From positions 2,275,810 to 2,339,809 of the forward strand of contig NZ_ML123034.1 in the NCBI RefSeq assembly GCF_003846185.1: a stretch of 64,000 nucleotides of DNA. The letters are read 5' to 3'. Both the position numbers and the translations under genes were made by a program. How positions within the stretch are numbered: position 1 is the first letter of the stretch; every line of letters begins with the position of its first letter. A model generated the notes under the pieces. The model saw nothing but the letters and a program-made list of their open reading frames with translations. It had not been told where the DNA came from and did no database searches. This stretch comes from Streptomyces sp. ADI96-02. Its GTDB lineage: Bacteria > Actinomycetota > Actinomycetes > Streptomycetales > Streptomycetaceae. Positions 41,345 to 51,236 of the stretch are shown piece after piece.

Positions 41345-42610
41345 ATGACCACGGCTGAGACCGCACCCGCGGCCGAGAAGAAGAAGGGCGCGGGCGTGAT
41401 GGCCGTCATGCAGCGCATCGGCCGCAGCCTGATGCTGCCGGTCGCCGTCCTGCCGGCCGCCGCCCTCCTGGTCCGGCTCGGCAACGAGGACATGCTGGGC
41501 CGCGAGTCGTTCCCGGCCTTCGTCACGAAGCTCGCCGGCTACATGGCGGCGGGCGGCGGCGCCCTCCTGGACAACATGCCGCTGCTGTTCGCCGTCGGCA
41601 TCGCGATCGGCTTCGCGAAGAAGTCGGACGGCTCCACCGCGCTGGCCGCCGTCACCGGCTACCTGGTCTTCCAGAAGGTGCTCGCCACCTTCACCGACGG
41701 CAACCTCCCGCAGGTCGCCTCCGTCGTCGACGGCAAGATCGTGATGAGCGACGCACCGGTCAACGCCGGCGTCCTCGGCGGTGTCGTGATGGGCATCGTC
41801 GTGGCCCTGCTGTACCAGAAGTTCTACCGGACGAAGCTGCCCGACTGGGCCGGCTTCTTCAGCGGACGCCGCCTGGTCCCGATCCTCTCCGCGTTCGCGG
41901 GCCTGCTCATCGGCATCGTCTTCGGCATCATCTGGCCGGTGCTCGGCGCCGGTCTGCACAACTTCGGCGAGTGGCTGGTCGGCTCGGGCGCGGTCGGCGC
42001 GGGCATCTTCGGCGTCGCCAACCGTGCGCTGATCCCGGTCGGCATGCACCACCTGCTGAACTCCTTCCCGTGGTTCCAGGCGGGCGAGTTCAACGGCAAG
42101 CACGGCGACATCGCCCGCTTCCTGGAGGGCGACCCGACGGCCGGGCAGTTCATGACCGGATTCTTCCCGATCATGATGTTCGCCCTTCCGGCGGCCTGCC
42201 TGGCGATCGTCCACTGCGCCCGTCCGGAGCGCCGCAAGGTCGTCGGCGGGATGATGTTCTCCCTCGCGCTCACCTCGTTCGTCACCGGCGTGACCGAGCC
42301 GATCGAGTTCACGTTCATGTTCATCGCCCCGGTGCTGTACGCCGTCCACGCGGTGCTGACCGGCGTCTCGATGGCCCTGACCTGGGCGCTCGGGATCAAG
42401 AACGGCTTCGGCTTCTCCGCCGGCCTGGTCGACTTCGGGCTGAACCTCGGCATCGCGTCGAAGCCCTGGCTGCTGGTCCTGGTCGGCCTGTGCTTCGCGG
42501 TGCTCTACTACGTGGTCTTCCGCTTCGCGATCATCCGGTTCAACCTCCCGACCCCGGGCCGGGAGTCGGACGAGGAGCTGGCCGAGCTGCTCAAGGCCGA
42601 GGCGAAGTAG
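41345..42610 (+). CDS. nagE2: PTS EIIC, GlcNAc-type permease 2
   Basis: A 421-residue EIIC paralogue of nagE1 with the same helix pattern: GRSLMLPVAVLPAAALLVRLG, GIAIGFAKKSDGSTALAAVTG, NRALIPVGMHHLLN and TSFVTGVTEPIEFTFMF. In Streptomyces coelicolor the second of these genes is, from memory, the main GlcNAc importer. GGAGG lies 6 nt before ATG 41345. Two dre sites control its promoter, and a hairpin follows it. Confidence 0.95.
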   Translation: MTTAETAPAAEKKKGAGVMAVMQRIGRSLMLPVAVLPAAALLVRLGNEDMLGRESFPAFVTKLAGYMAAGGGALLDNMPLLFAVGIAIGFAKKSDGSTALAAVTGYLVFQKVLATFTDGNLPQVASVVDGKIVMSDAPVNAGVLGGVVMGIVVALLYQKFYRTKLPDWAGFFSGRRLVPILSAFAGLLIGIVFGIIWPVLGAGLHNFGEWLVGSGAVGAGIFGVANRALIPVGMHHLLNSFPWFQAGEFNGKHGDIARFLEGDPTAGQFMTGFFPIMMFALPAACLAIVHCARPERRKVVGGMMFSLALTSFVTGVTEPIEFTFMFIAPVLYAVHAVLTGVSMALTWALGIKNGFGFSAGLVDFGLNLGIASKPWLLVLVGLCFAVLYYVVFRFAIIRFNLPTPGRESDEELAELLKAEAK

Positions 42611-42640
42611 CCCCGGCCGCGTCACGACCCCGACGCCGCC

Positions 42641-42676
42641 GAAGCCCCGCCCTCCGCCTCGGGAGGGTGGGGCTTC
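42641..42676. terminator. Hairpin terminator after nagE2
   Basis: Arms 42641-42655 and 42662-42676 make a 15-bp stem with one wobble pair and a 6-nt loop, between convergent genes nagE2 and the hydrolase gene at 42696. Confidence 0.85.
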
Positions 42677-42695
42677 GTCGTACCCGGCGCGGGCC

Positions 42696-43448
42696 TCAGA
42701 CCTCGTAGACAGCGCCCGGGGCCGCCAGTTCCACCGGGCCCGGGTAGACCGTACGGGCGTCGGCGACGTTGCGCTCCGCGTCGGTCCACGGCGGGATGTG
42801 GGTGAGCACCAGCCGCCGCGCTCCGGCGCGGGCCGCCGCCTCGCCGGCCTCCCGGCCGTTCAGGTGCAGGTCGGGGATGTCCTCCTTGCCGTCGACGAAC
42901 GACGCCTCGCACAGGAACAGGTCGGTGTCGCGGGCCAGGTCCTCCAGCGCCTCGCAGACCCCGGTGTCGCCGGAGTAGGCGAGGGAGGAGGAGCCGTGCT
43001 CGATGCGGATGCCGAAGGTGTCGACCGGGTGGCAGAGCCGGTCCGTACGCACCGCGAAGGGGCCGATCTCGAACGCGCCCGGCTTGAGGGTGTGGAAGTC
43101 GAAGACCTCGCTCATCGCCCGCTCCGACGGGGTGTCGCCGTGGGCGGCGGTCAGGCGCCGCTCGGTGCCCTCCGGGCCGTACACCGGCAGCGGGACGGGG
43201 CGTGCCCCGTCGTGGCGGTAGTAGCGCACGACGAAGTACGCGCACATGTCGATGCAGTGGTCGGCGTGGAGATGGCTGAGGAAGATCGCGTCGAGGTCGT
43301 AGAGACCGACATGGCGCTGCAACTCGCCGAGGGCGCCGTTGCCCATGTCGAGGAGCAGCCGGAAGCCGTCGGCCTCGACGAGGTAGCTCGAGCATGCCGA
43401 ACCCGTGGACGGGAACGAGCCGGAGCAGCCGACGACGGTGAGCTTCAT
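42696..43448 (-). CDS. Metallo-beta-lactamase fold hydrolase
   Basis: A 250-residue protein starting MKLTVVGCSGSFPSTGSACS. The metal motif HLHADHC (HxHxDH), a downstream SGDTG with the metal-bridging Asp, and LTHIPPW with the last His place it near the RNase Z-like branch of the superfamily (MBL fold, ElaC-like core). The short length argues against a true tRNase Z. GGAGG precedes the ATG. Substrate unknown; a phosphodiester is plausible. Confidence 0.9.
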   Translation of the reverse strand: MKLTVVGCSGSFPSTGSACSSYLVEADGFRLLLDMGNGALGELQRHVGLYDLDAIFLSHLHADHCIDMCAYFVVRYYRHDGARPVPLPVYGPEGTERRLTAAHGDTPSERAMSEVFDFHTLKPGAFEIGPFAVRTDRLCHPVDTFGIRIEHGSSSLAYSGDTGVCEALEDLARDTDLFLCEASFVDGKEDIPDLHLNGREAGEAAARAGARRLVLTHIPPWTDAERNVADARTVYPGPVELAAPGAVYEV

Positions 43449-43672
43449 GGAGCGTGAACCTCCGAGACGTGGGAACGGGGAGGGTTCGTGCGGTTCCTGC
43501 CGGAACGTTGAGCGGTTCGTCGAGCGTAAGGCGCAAAAGAGCGCGTCGCTCCTCAGCTGCCTGCCGTTGTGGGGGAACTCACCTGCTCTGTCACCGGTTC
43601 GATGGAAGCGCGCCCGCGGCGGGAGTCCGGCGGCGCGGCCTGTCCGGTGCGCGCCGCCGGTACGGTCGGGGG

Positions 43673-44179
43673 ATGGACTCGATCTGGTGGGTGGCGCTGG
43701 TCGCCGTGGTGGTGCTCGCACTCGTCGCGGCGGTGGTCGACGGGCGGGGCCGGTCGGACCGCGGGCCGCGGTCGCGGCGTCCCGGAGGGCGCACCCGGCC
43801 GCCGGGCGCGCCGCCCCGTGGGCCGAAGGGCGGCCCGGGGAGCGGGGACGGGCGGGCGCCACGGGCCGGGGAGGTCTGGTGGGCGGACGTGCCGTACGAG
43901 GACGGGCCCGGGTCGAAGGACCGGCCGTGCCTGGTGCTCTCGGTACGGGGCCGGGGCCGGAGCCGTACGGCGCTGGTCGCCAAGATCACCAGCAAGCACC
44001 ACGAGGAGCGGCCCGGGGTGATCGCGCTGCCGGCGGGGACGGTGGGCGACGCGCGGGGGCGGCGGAGCTTCCTGGAGACGGACGAGCTGCGGGAGGTGGC
44101 GCTCGGCGGGTTCCGCCGCCGGGTGGGGTCGGTGGATCCGGCGGTGTGGAAGCGGGTGCGGGGGCTGGGCGCGAGGTGA
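43673..44179 (+). CDS. PemK/MazF family protein with N-terminal membrane helix
   Basis: A 168-residue protein. Residues 1-25 form a membrane helix (MDSIWWVALVAVVVLALVAAV), followed by an Arg/Pro/Gly-rich linker. The C-terminal 115 residues match PemK/MazF endoribonuclease toxins: GEVWWADVPYEDGPGSKDRPCLVLS, ALVAKITSK, SFLETDELREVAL. No antitoxin gene adjoins it on either side. The membrane anchor and missing antitoxin suggest it is not a classical toxin-antitoxin module. The 224-bp spacer before it holds no gene. Confidence 0.85.
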   Translation: MDSIWWVALVAVVVLALVAAVVDGRGRSDRGPRSRRPGGRTRPPGAPPRGPKGGPGSGDGRAPRAGEVWWADVPYEDGPGSKDRPCLVLSVRGRGRSRTALVAKITSKHHEERPGVIALPAGTVGDARGRRSFLETDELREVALGGFRRRVGSVDPAVWKRVRGLGAR

Positions 44180-44283
44180 CGGTGCGCGGGGAGGCGGGGG
44201 CCCGAGGAGCGGGGGGCTTCGGCGGCTCCGCCCCGGCTCCCCGCTCCTCGCGCGCCCATGGGCCCAGGGGCGCTCGGCGCGGC

Positions 44284-45512
<1,229 letters not shown>

Positions 45513-45610
45513 GGCGTGGGCTCCTGTCGAAAGCGTGGAGGTGGCGTGGGGCGCGCGTTTCTGCCCCCGCGCAGGGGGTGGTGCGTGTGGGTGGGCGCGC
45601 GGACCGCGAC

Positions 45611-45739
45611 TCAGGCCGGGCGGCTCACGGGCAGGCTACGGGCGGGACAGATCGCGCTGGCGAGCCTGCACAGGTCGACGTGCAGCCGCGCGACGAGCAG
45701 CGTGCCCGGCGTCTTCTTGCTCACGTCAGAGGGAACCAT
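45611..45739 (-). CDS. Putative 42-residue leader peptide upstream of cysO
   Basis: An ORF on the minus strand starts at ATG 45739 and stops at TGA 45613-45611. It encodes MVPSDVSKKTPGTLLVARLH, then VDLCRLASAIC and PARSLPVSRPA, with two cysteines seven residues apart. Short peptides with a VDLCR-type core precede many actinobacterial sulfur genes and are thought to sense cysteine supply by ribosome pausing (attenuation). Position and strand upstream of cysO-cysM fit that role. No strong Shine-Dalgarno is seen, and an internal GTG could be an alternative start. Confidence 0.75.
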   Translation of the reverse strand: MVPSDVSKKTPGTLLVARLHVDLCRLASAICPARSLPVSRPA

Positions 45740-45805
45740 GCGGGCATCGTATCGATTCCCGGTCCGGAAACCCGAGTGTCGTCCCATATCGCGGATGGTG
45801 GGCGT

Positions 45806-46606
45806 TCACCATGTGGATGGGCTGGGCTGTCCCAGGTCGTGCGGGAGGTAGACGACGGTGGGTGTGCCGGTCACCGGATGGGTGCTGACCTCGGCGGCGA
45901 CGCCGTACACCGCGCGCAGCAGTTCGGTGGTGAGGACGTCGGCCGGGGGCCCGGAGGCGAGGACGCGGCCCTCCTTGAGGACGTAGAGGCGGTCGCAATA
46001 GTACGCGGCGAGGTTGAGGTCGTGCAGGGCCAGCAGGTTGGTGGTGCCCAGGTCGCGGACGAGGGAGAGGATCTCCAGCTGGTAGCGGATGTCCAGGTGG
46101 TTGGTGGGCTCGTCGAGGACGACCAGGGCGGGCTGCTGGACGAGGGCGCGGGCGACCAGGGCGCGCTGGCGTTCGCCGCCGGAGAGCGAGGCGAAGGCGC
46201 GCGGTTCGAGGTGCGCGACGCCGACCCGGGACAGGGCCGCGGCGACGAGGGAGGCGTCGGCGGCGTCGTCCGCCTCCCAGAACCGCTTGTGCGGGGCGCG
46301 GCCCATCGCGACGACCTGGCCGACGGTGAGTTCGAATCCGGCGTGGCCGTCCTGCGGGACGGTGGCGATGCGGCGGGCGCGGGCCTTGACGGGCAGGGCG
46401 GCGAGGTCGTCGCCGTCCAGGAGGACCCGGCCGTGGGTGGGGCGCAGAGCGCCGTAGACGCAGCGCAGCAGGGTGGTCTTGCCGCTGCCGTTGGGGCCGA
46501 CCAGTCCGACCGTCTCGCCGTCGGCGGCGGTCAGGTCGACGGCGTCGACGAGGTGGCGGCCCTCGCCGGTGCCGTACGAGAGCCCTTCGGTGCGCAGGGT
46601 GGTCAC
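45806..46606 (-). CDS. btuD: Cobalamin ABC transporter ATP-binding protein
   Basis: A 266-residue FecE/BtuD-type ATPase: Walker A GPNGSGKTTLL, Q-loop PQDG, signature LSGGERQRALVARAL, Walker B LVVLDEPTNHLD and an H-loop ALHDLN. It powers the BtuC permease encoded upstream. The cobalamin riboswitch at the head of the operon identifies the substrate as vitamin B12 or a corrinoid. The start is GTG, separated from btuC by 28 bp. Confidence 0.93.
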   Translation of the reverse strand: MTTLRTEGLSYGTGEGRHLVDAVDLTAADGETVGLVGPNGSGKTTLLRCVYGALRPTHGRVLLDGDDLAALPVKARARRIATVPQDGHAGFELTVGQVVAMGRAPHKRFWEADDAADASLVAAALSRVGVAHLEPRAFASLSGGERQRALVARALVQQPALVVLDEPTNHLDIRYQLEILSLVRDLGTTNLLALHDLNLAAYYCDRLYVLKEGRVLASGPPADVLTTELLRAVYGVAAEVSTHPVTGTPTVVYLPHDLGQPSPSTW

Positions 46607-46634
46607 GGGCGGGCTCCCTCGGGGGGCGGGGTCG

Positions 46635-47675
46635 TCATGCGGGGGCTCCCTCGGGGCGGCGGCGGAGCATCCAGAGGAAGAACGGGCCGCCGGTCAGGGC
46701 GGTGAGGACGCCGACCGGGATGTCCTGCGGGGCGGCGAGGGTGCGGGCGGCGAGGTCGGCGAGGACGAGGAAGAGCGCGCCGCCGAGGGCGGTGACCGGC
46801 AGCAGGGCGCGGTGCGCGGCCCCGACGGCCATCCGGGCCATGTGCGGGACCATCAGGCCGACGAAGCCGATCGCACCGCTGTACGCGACGAGGACGCCGG
46901 TCATGAGGGAGGCGAGGACGAAGACGGCGGCCCGGAAGCGGGCGGTGTCCAGGCCGAGGACGGTGGCTCCCTCCTCGCCCACCAGGAGCAGGTCGAGCGG
47001 GCGGGCCAGGGCGAGCAGGACGGCGGTGCCGAGGACCAGGGTGGCCGCGGGGAGCGCGAGCATGTCCCAGCGGGCCGCGCCGAGGCCGCCGAGGGTCCAG
47101 TGGAGGACTTCCTGGAGGTGGTCGGCGCGGGCGGAGGTGACCAGGATCAGGCTGGTCAGGGCGGACAGGACGTAGGAGACGGCGACCCCGGCGAGGACGA
47201 GCCGGTTGGTGGTCAGCCCGCCGCCGCCGCGGGCCAGCGCGTAGACGGTCAGCAGGGAGAGCAGCGCTCCGGCGAAGGCGGCGGCGGGGATCGTGACGGT
47301 GGTGGCGAGGGTGGCCCCGACGCCGAGGACGATGACCAGGACCGCGCCGGTGGAGGCGCCGGAGGAGACGCCGAGGAGGAACGGGTCGGCGAGCTGGTTG
47401 CGGACGAGGGCCTGGAGGACGGCGCCGATGACGGCGAGTCCGGCGCCGACGACGACGCCGAGCAGCACGCGCGGCAGCCGGACGTCCAGGACGATCGTGC
47501 GGAACGGGCTCGCCGCCGCCCGCCCGGTCAGGATGTCGAGGACCTGGCCGGGCGGGATGCGGACGGAGCCGAGGGCGAGCGCGGCGAGGACGGCGGCGGC
47601 CAGCAGCGCGGCCAGGGAGCCGAGGACCAGGGTGCGGCGCAGCGCCCGCCGCGGTGCGGGGGTGCGGCAGGTCAC
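46635..47675 (-). CDS. btuC: Cobalamin ABC transporter permease (FecCD family)
   Basis: A 346-residue permease with about ten membrane helices and FecCD/BtuC landmarks: RLPRVLLGVVVGAGLAVIGAVLQ, NQLADPFLLGVSSGASTGAV, GFVGLMVPHMARM. GTG 47675 overlaps the stop of the binding-protein gene (GTGA). Forms the dimeric membrane channel for corrinoid import. Confidence 0.94.
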   Translation of the reverse strand: MTCRTPAPRRALRRTLVLGSLAALLAAAVLAALALGSVRIPPGQVLDILTGRAAASPFRTIVLDVRLPRVLLGVVVGAGLAVIGAVLQALVRNQLADPFLLGVSSGASTGAVLVIVLGVGATLATTVTIPAAAFAGALLSLLTVYALARGGGGLTTNRLVLAGVAVSYVLSALTSLILVTSARADHLQEVLHWTLGGLGAARWDMLALPAATLVLGTAVLLALARPLDLLLVGEEGATVLGLDTARFRAAVFVLASLMTGVLVAYSGAIGFVGLMVPHMARMAVGAAHRALLPVTALGGALFLVLADLAARTLAAPQDIPVGVLTALTGGPFFLWMLRRRPEGAPA

Positions 47676-48697
47676 GGGGCGGTGGCCGCCGTTTCCGCCG
47701 CCGGGTGGAGCTGGGCGGCGAGTCTGCCGACGGCGGCGGGGACGCGGACGCCGAGGACGGCGTCGGAGAGCGGCAGCACGGCGAAGCGCTTGTTCCTGAT
47801 CGCGGGGACGTCGGCGAGGGCCGGGTCGGTGAGGAGGCGCTTCTTCTTCTGGGCGACGGTGGTGGAGCCGTAGTCGTAGATCACGACGGCTTCGGGCTTG
47901 CGGGCGACGACGTTCTCCCAGGAGGCGTCGCCGAAGGTCTTGTCGAGGTCGGCGAAGACGTTGGTTCCGCCGGCCCGTTCGATCAGCTCGTTGCCGATGC
48001 CCTTGCCACCGGCGGTGAAGGCGGTCCTGTCGCCGCTGTCGTAGGCGAAGACGGGGACGGGGTCGACGTTGGCCAGTCTCTTCGCGATGGCGGCGTTCTG
48101 CGCCTCGGCCCGCTCGATCCACGCCTCGGCGCGGTCGGCGACGCCGAAGGTGCGGCCGACCTCGCGGACCTCCTGGTAGAGGGTGTCCATCGGGGTGTCG
48201 TCCTCGGCGCAGTACTCGGTGTTGAGCCGGGTCTCGATGCCGGACTTCTCCAGCGCCTCGCGGCTGCGGCCGTCGCCCGCGGCGAACGCGGTGGCGTAGC
48301 CGCCGTAGACGAAGTCGGGGTTCGCGGCGAGGAGCTGCTCGTAGGAGGGGTACTCCTTGGCCAGGACGGGTACGGAGGCGTAGTCCTTCGCGTACTTCGG
48401 CAGGACCCGGTCGTCGAGGTAGGCGGTGCCGACGAGGGAGTCGGCCAGGCCCAGTTCCAGCATGATCTCGGTGACGTGCTGGTTCATGGTGACGACGCGC
48501 TCGGGCGGGGCCTGGTAGGTCGTGGTGACGCCGCAGTTGGTGACGGTGTAGGGGAAGCCGTCGCTGTTCGCGCCGGTCTTCCTCCCGTCGGTCCGCCCGG
48601 CGTCCGGGGCGTCGTCGCCGGCCGGGGTCGAGCAGGCGGTCAGGGCGAGCGGGAGCAGCACGGCGGCGGCTATGAGCGCGGGGGTGCGCCGGGGCAT
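47672..48697 (-). CDS. btuF: Cobalamin-binding lipoprotein of ABC transporter
   Basis: A 341-residue periplasmic-binding-type protein (TroA/BtuF fold) with a lipoprotein signal ending LALTAC. The mature part has PERVVTMNQHVTEIMLELGLADSLVGTAY and a second lobe with VVIYDYGS. The fold also binds siderophores, but the B12 riboswitch 48 nt upstream supports corrinoid binding. First gene of the btuFCD operon. Confidence 0.92.
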   Translation of the reverse strand: MPRRTPALIAAAVLLPLALTACSTPAGDDAPDAGRTDGRKTGANSDGFPYTVTNCGVTTTYQAPPERVVTMNQHVTEIMLELGLADSLVGTAYLDDRVLPKYAKDYASVPVLAKEYPSYEQLLAANPDFVYGGYATAFAAGDGRSREALEKSGIETRLNTEYCAEDDTPMDTLYQEVREVGRTFGVADRAEAWIERAEAQNAAIAKRLANVDPVPVFAYDSGDRTAFTAGGKGIGNELIERAGGTNVFADLDKTFGDASWENVVARKPEAVVIYDYGSTTVAQKKKRLLTDPALADVPAIRNKRFAVLPLSDAVLGVRVPAAVGRLAAQLHPAAETAATAP

Positions 48698-48744
48698 GGC
48701 GGGGCCTCTCCGGGGGATTTCCGCGTCCCCTGGTCGGTGCGGGA

Positions 48745-48890
48745 AGGCTGCGGGCCAGTTCCTGACTCCCGGGCCGCCCTCCGGTGCGCTGTGCGCTTGG
48801 AGGGGGCCCGGTCACAGTGGCGGGACCGTGCCGGATTCGCACCGGCTTCCTGGTTCCTGCTGCCTTGTACGGGTCTCGGGGTGCAGTGTG
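48745..48890 (-). promoter_or_regulatory. Cobalamin riboswitch
   Basis: On the minus strand the hallmark core reads GGAAGCCGGTGCGAATCCGG then CACGGTCCCGCCACTGT (about 48852-48814 reversed), followed some 60 nt later by GAGTCAGGAACTGGCC. These are the conserved B12-box elements of cobalamin aptamers. It lies in the leader of btuF. B12 binding would hide the ribosome binding site or trigger termination. Outer ends are approximate. Confidence 0.93.
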
Positions 48891-48915
48891 CCAGACGGAA
48901 TGAGCGGCGCCGCGC

Positions 48916-49338
48916 TCAGTACGCCTCGACGACCTGCACGTCTTCTTCCGTGATCTCGCCGTCCACGATGCGGTACGAGCGGAACTGGAAGGGGCCGGCG
49001 CCGTCGGTGTCGGCGGTGGAGACCAGGACGTAGTGCGCGCCGGGCTCGTTGGCGTAGGTGACGTCGGTGCGGGAGGGGTACGCCTCGGTCGCGGTGTGCG
49101 AGTGGTAGACGATCACCGGCTCCTCGTCGCGGTCGTCCATCTCGCGGTAGAGCTTGAGGAGGTCGCCCGAGTCGAACTCGTAGAAGGTGGGCGAGCGGGC
49201 GGCGTTGAGCATCGGGATGAAGCGTTCGGCGCGTCCGGTCCCGGCCGGGCCCGCGACCACTCCGCAGGCTTCGTCGGGGTGGTCGGCGCGGCAGTGGGCG
49301 ACGATCCGGTCGTGGAGCGCCTGGGTGATGGTGAGCAT
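48916..49338 (-). CDS. mec: JAMM metallopeptidase Mec (CysO-cysteine hydrolase)
   Basis: A 140-residue JAB1/MPN/Mov34 metallopeptidase. The zinc motif is YHSHTATEAYPSRTDV (HxH...SxxD), with Glu from DEACGVV completing the site. In the mycobacterial cysO-cysM-mec pathway Mec releases cysteine from CysO-cysteine. Here it is 3.4 kb from cysO, with the B12 transporter between. It could also trim the extra Met-Arg from CysO. Confidence 0.93.
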   Translation of the reverse strand: MLTITQALHDRIVAHCRADHPDEACGVVAGPAGTGRAERFIPMLNAARSPTFYEFDSGDLLKLYREMDDRDEEPVIVYHSHTATEAYPSRTDVTYANEPGAHYVLVSTADTDGAGPFQFRSYRIVDGEITEEDVQVVEAY

Positions 49339-49381
49339 GGCGCCAGGATATGACCGGCCTCCGGTGCGCCGGCCGGGCCGG

Positions 49382-49430
49382 GCCTGCGGGCCCTCGCGTA
49401 CCGGTGAGTGGTACGGGAGGGCCCGCAGGC
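49382..49430 (-). terminator. Long hairpin terminator of the permease gene
   Basis: Arms 49382-49402 and 49410-49430 form a 21-bp stem with one mismatch and a 7-nt loop, 50 bp beyond the permease stop codon. Confidence 0.85.
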
Positions 49431-49479
49431 TGGACGCCGCGGCCGTTGGGGCGGCCCGGGGCGGTCCGGGAGGAGGCCG

Positions 49480-50922
49480 TCAGCGCTTGGTGAAGGCGGT
49501 GTTCTCCGGATTGCGCGCCTTGAGGACCAGGTAGGAGACGCCGAGCAGGAGGGCCCACAGCGGTGCGCAGTAGAGCGAGATCCTGGCGTCCTCGTCGACG
49601 GCCATCATGACGATGACCAGGCCGATGAAGCACAGGGCGAACCAGCTGGTGTACGGGGCTCCGGGCGCCTTGAAGGTGGACTGCGGGAGGAGGCCCGCGT
49701 CGGCCATCCGCCGGTAGCGGATCTGGCTGACCAGGATCATGATCCAGGCCCACATGCCGGAGATGGTGGCGAAGGAGACGACGTAGTTGAACGCCTCGCC
49801 CGGCCACTGGTAGTTGATCCACACGCCGACGAGCATCAGGGCGGCGGAGAAGGCGGTGCCGGCGAGCGGCAGGCCGTTCTTCGTGAGCTTGGTGAAGGCG
49901 CGGGGGCCCTGGCCGTTGAGGGCGAGGTCGCGGAGCATGCGGCCGGTGGAGTACATGCCGGAGTTGCAGGAGGAGAGCGCCGCGGTCAGGACGACGAAGT
50001 TCACGATGGCGGCGCCGATGCCGAGCCCCATCTCCTCGAAGGCCTTCACGAACGGCGAGACGCCGGGCTTGAACGTGGACCACGGCACGACGGACAGGAT
50101 CATGACCAGCGCGCCGACGTAGAAGACGGCGATGCGCCACGGCACGGTGTTGATGGCCTTGGGCAGCACGGTCTTGGGGTCCTTGGACTCCCCGGCGGTG
50201 ACGCCGACGAGTTCGACGGCGAGGAAGGCGAACATGACGATCTGGAGCGTCATGAGGGTGCCGCTGATGCCGTTGGGGAAGAAGCCGCCGTCGTTCCAGA
50301 GGTTGGAGACGGTCGCGGTGTCACCGGCGTCGGAGAAGCCGACGGTCAGGACGCCGGCGCAGATCAGGATCATGCCGATGATCGCGGTGACCTTGACCAT
50401 GGAGAACCAGAACTCCAGCTCGCCGAAGAGCTTCACGGAGATCAGGTTGGCGCCGAACAGAATGATGGTGAAGACCAGCGCGGACAGCCATTGCGGAATG
50501 TCCCACCAGTACGTCATGTAGGTGGCCGCGGCGGTGACTTCGGTGATTCCGGTGACGACCCAGAAGAGCCAGTAGGTCCAGCCGGTCACGAATCCGAAGA
50601 ACGGGCCGAGGAATTCGCGGGCGTACTCCGCGAAGGAACCGGAAACGGGGCGGTACATGAGGAGTTCGCCCAGGGCCCGCATGATGAAGAAGATGACCAG
50701 GCCCGCGATCGCGTAGGCCAGGATGAGGCTCGGTCCGGCCCGGTCGATGGCTTTGCCCGCACCGAGGAAGAGTCCGGTGCCGATGGCTCCGCCGATGGCG
50801 ATCATCTGGATCTGCCGGGCTCCCAGACCGCGCTGGTATCCCTCGCCGGCCTCGGTGTCCCCGGTTTCAACGCCGAGTGGTCCCTTGCCGGCCCGTCCGT
50901 CGTCGACCTGCGCCGATGTCAT
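49480..50922 (-). CDS. Amino acid permease (APC superfamily, AAT family)
   Basis: A 480-residue transporter with twelve membrane helices. The family motif IAIGGAIGTGLFLGAGKAI in helix 1, the consensus block AGLVIFFIMRALGELLMYRPVSGSFAEYA and the helix-6 region FAFLAVELVGVTAGESKDP are clear. It resembles CycA/GabP-type proton-coupled importers of D-alanine/glycine or GABA; the exact substrate cannot be read from sequence. Monocistronic with its own terminator. Confidence 0.93.
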   Translation of the reverse strand: MTSAQVDDGRAGKGPLGVETGDTEAGEGYQRGLGARQIQMIAIGGAIGTGLFLGAGKAIDRAGPSLILAYAIAGLVIFFIMRALGELLMYRPVSGSFAEYAREFLGPFFGFVTGWTYWLFWVVTGITEVTAAATYMTYWWDIPQWLSALVFTIILFGANLISVKLFGELEFWFSMVKVTAIIGMILICAGVLTVGFSDAGDTATVSNLWNDGGFFPNGISGTLMTLQIVMFAFLAVELVGVTAGESKDPKTVLPKAINTVPWRIAVFYVGALVMILSVVPWSTFKPGVSPFVKAFEEMGLGIGAAIVNFVVLTAALSSCNSGMYSTGRMLRDLALNGQGPRAFTKLTKNGLPLAGTAFSAALMLVGVWINYQWPGEAFNYVVSFATISGMWAWIMILVSQIRYRRMADAGLLPQSTFKAPGAPYTSWFALCFIGLVIVMMAVDEDARISLYCAPLWALLLGVSYLVLKARNPENTAFTKR

Positions 50923-51236
50923 GGTGGTGCGCCTTTCTCCACGCTGATCCGCGCGCCGTCCCTGGCTGCGGATCAGGTCCTGATCCCCCCGGATATGGAT
51001 GGAGTGCCGCCGGCGTTCGGCCGGCTCGTAGCGCCCCCGGGAACAGGGGTGGCGTCCCCGGGCGGTCGTGAAGATTTATCACGGCCGCCCGTGGACACCG
51101 TGGGACATTCTGTGGTGCACACCACAGGAAAAAGCGGACAAGCGTTTCCATCCGCAATAAAAAAGGCCGTTCGGGTGACAGGATCGTTATTCGAATTTGA
51201 GCGTTCGTTGAGCGAACGCCGCCCGGACCCGCCGGC
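50923..51236. promoter_or_regulatory. Permease control region and DUF2017 end
   Basis: These 314 bp hold no gene. A hairpin (GGGCGGTCGTGA ... TCACGGCCGCCC, about 51059-51090), an inverted repeat CTGTGGT-GCAC-ACCACAG (51110-51127) and an A-rich run (AATAAAAAAGG near 51157) look like promoter and regulator sites for the permease gene. A smaller hairpin GCGTTCG-TTGAG-CGAACGC (51201-51219) lies close to the permease-side end of the region, just upstream of 51237. Confidence 0.5.

Noticed and set aside
46473..47873. Plus-strand ORF of 466 codons opposite btuC
   Set aside because: Acidic Gly/Glu/Asp-rich shadow translation of the antisense strand of btuC and btuF; no ribosome binding site or motif.
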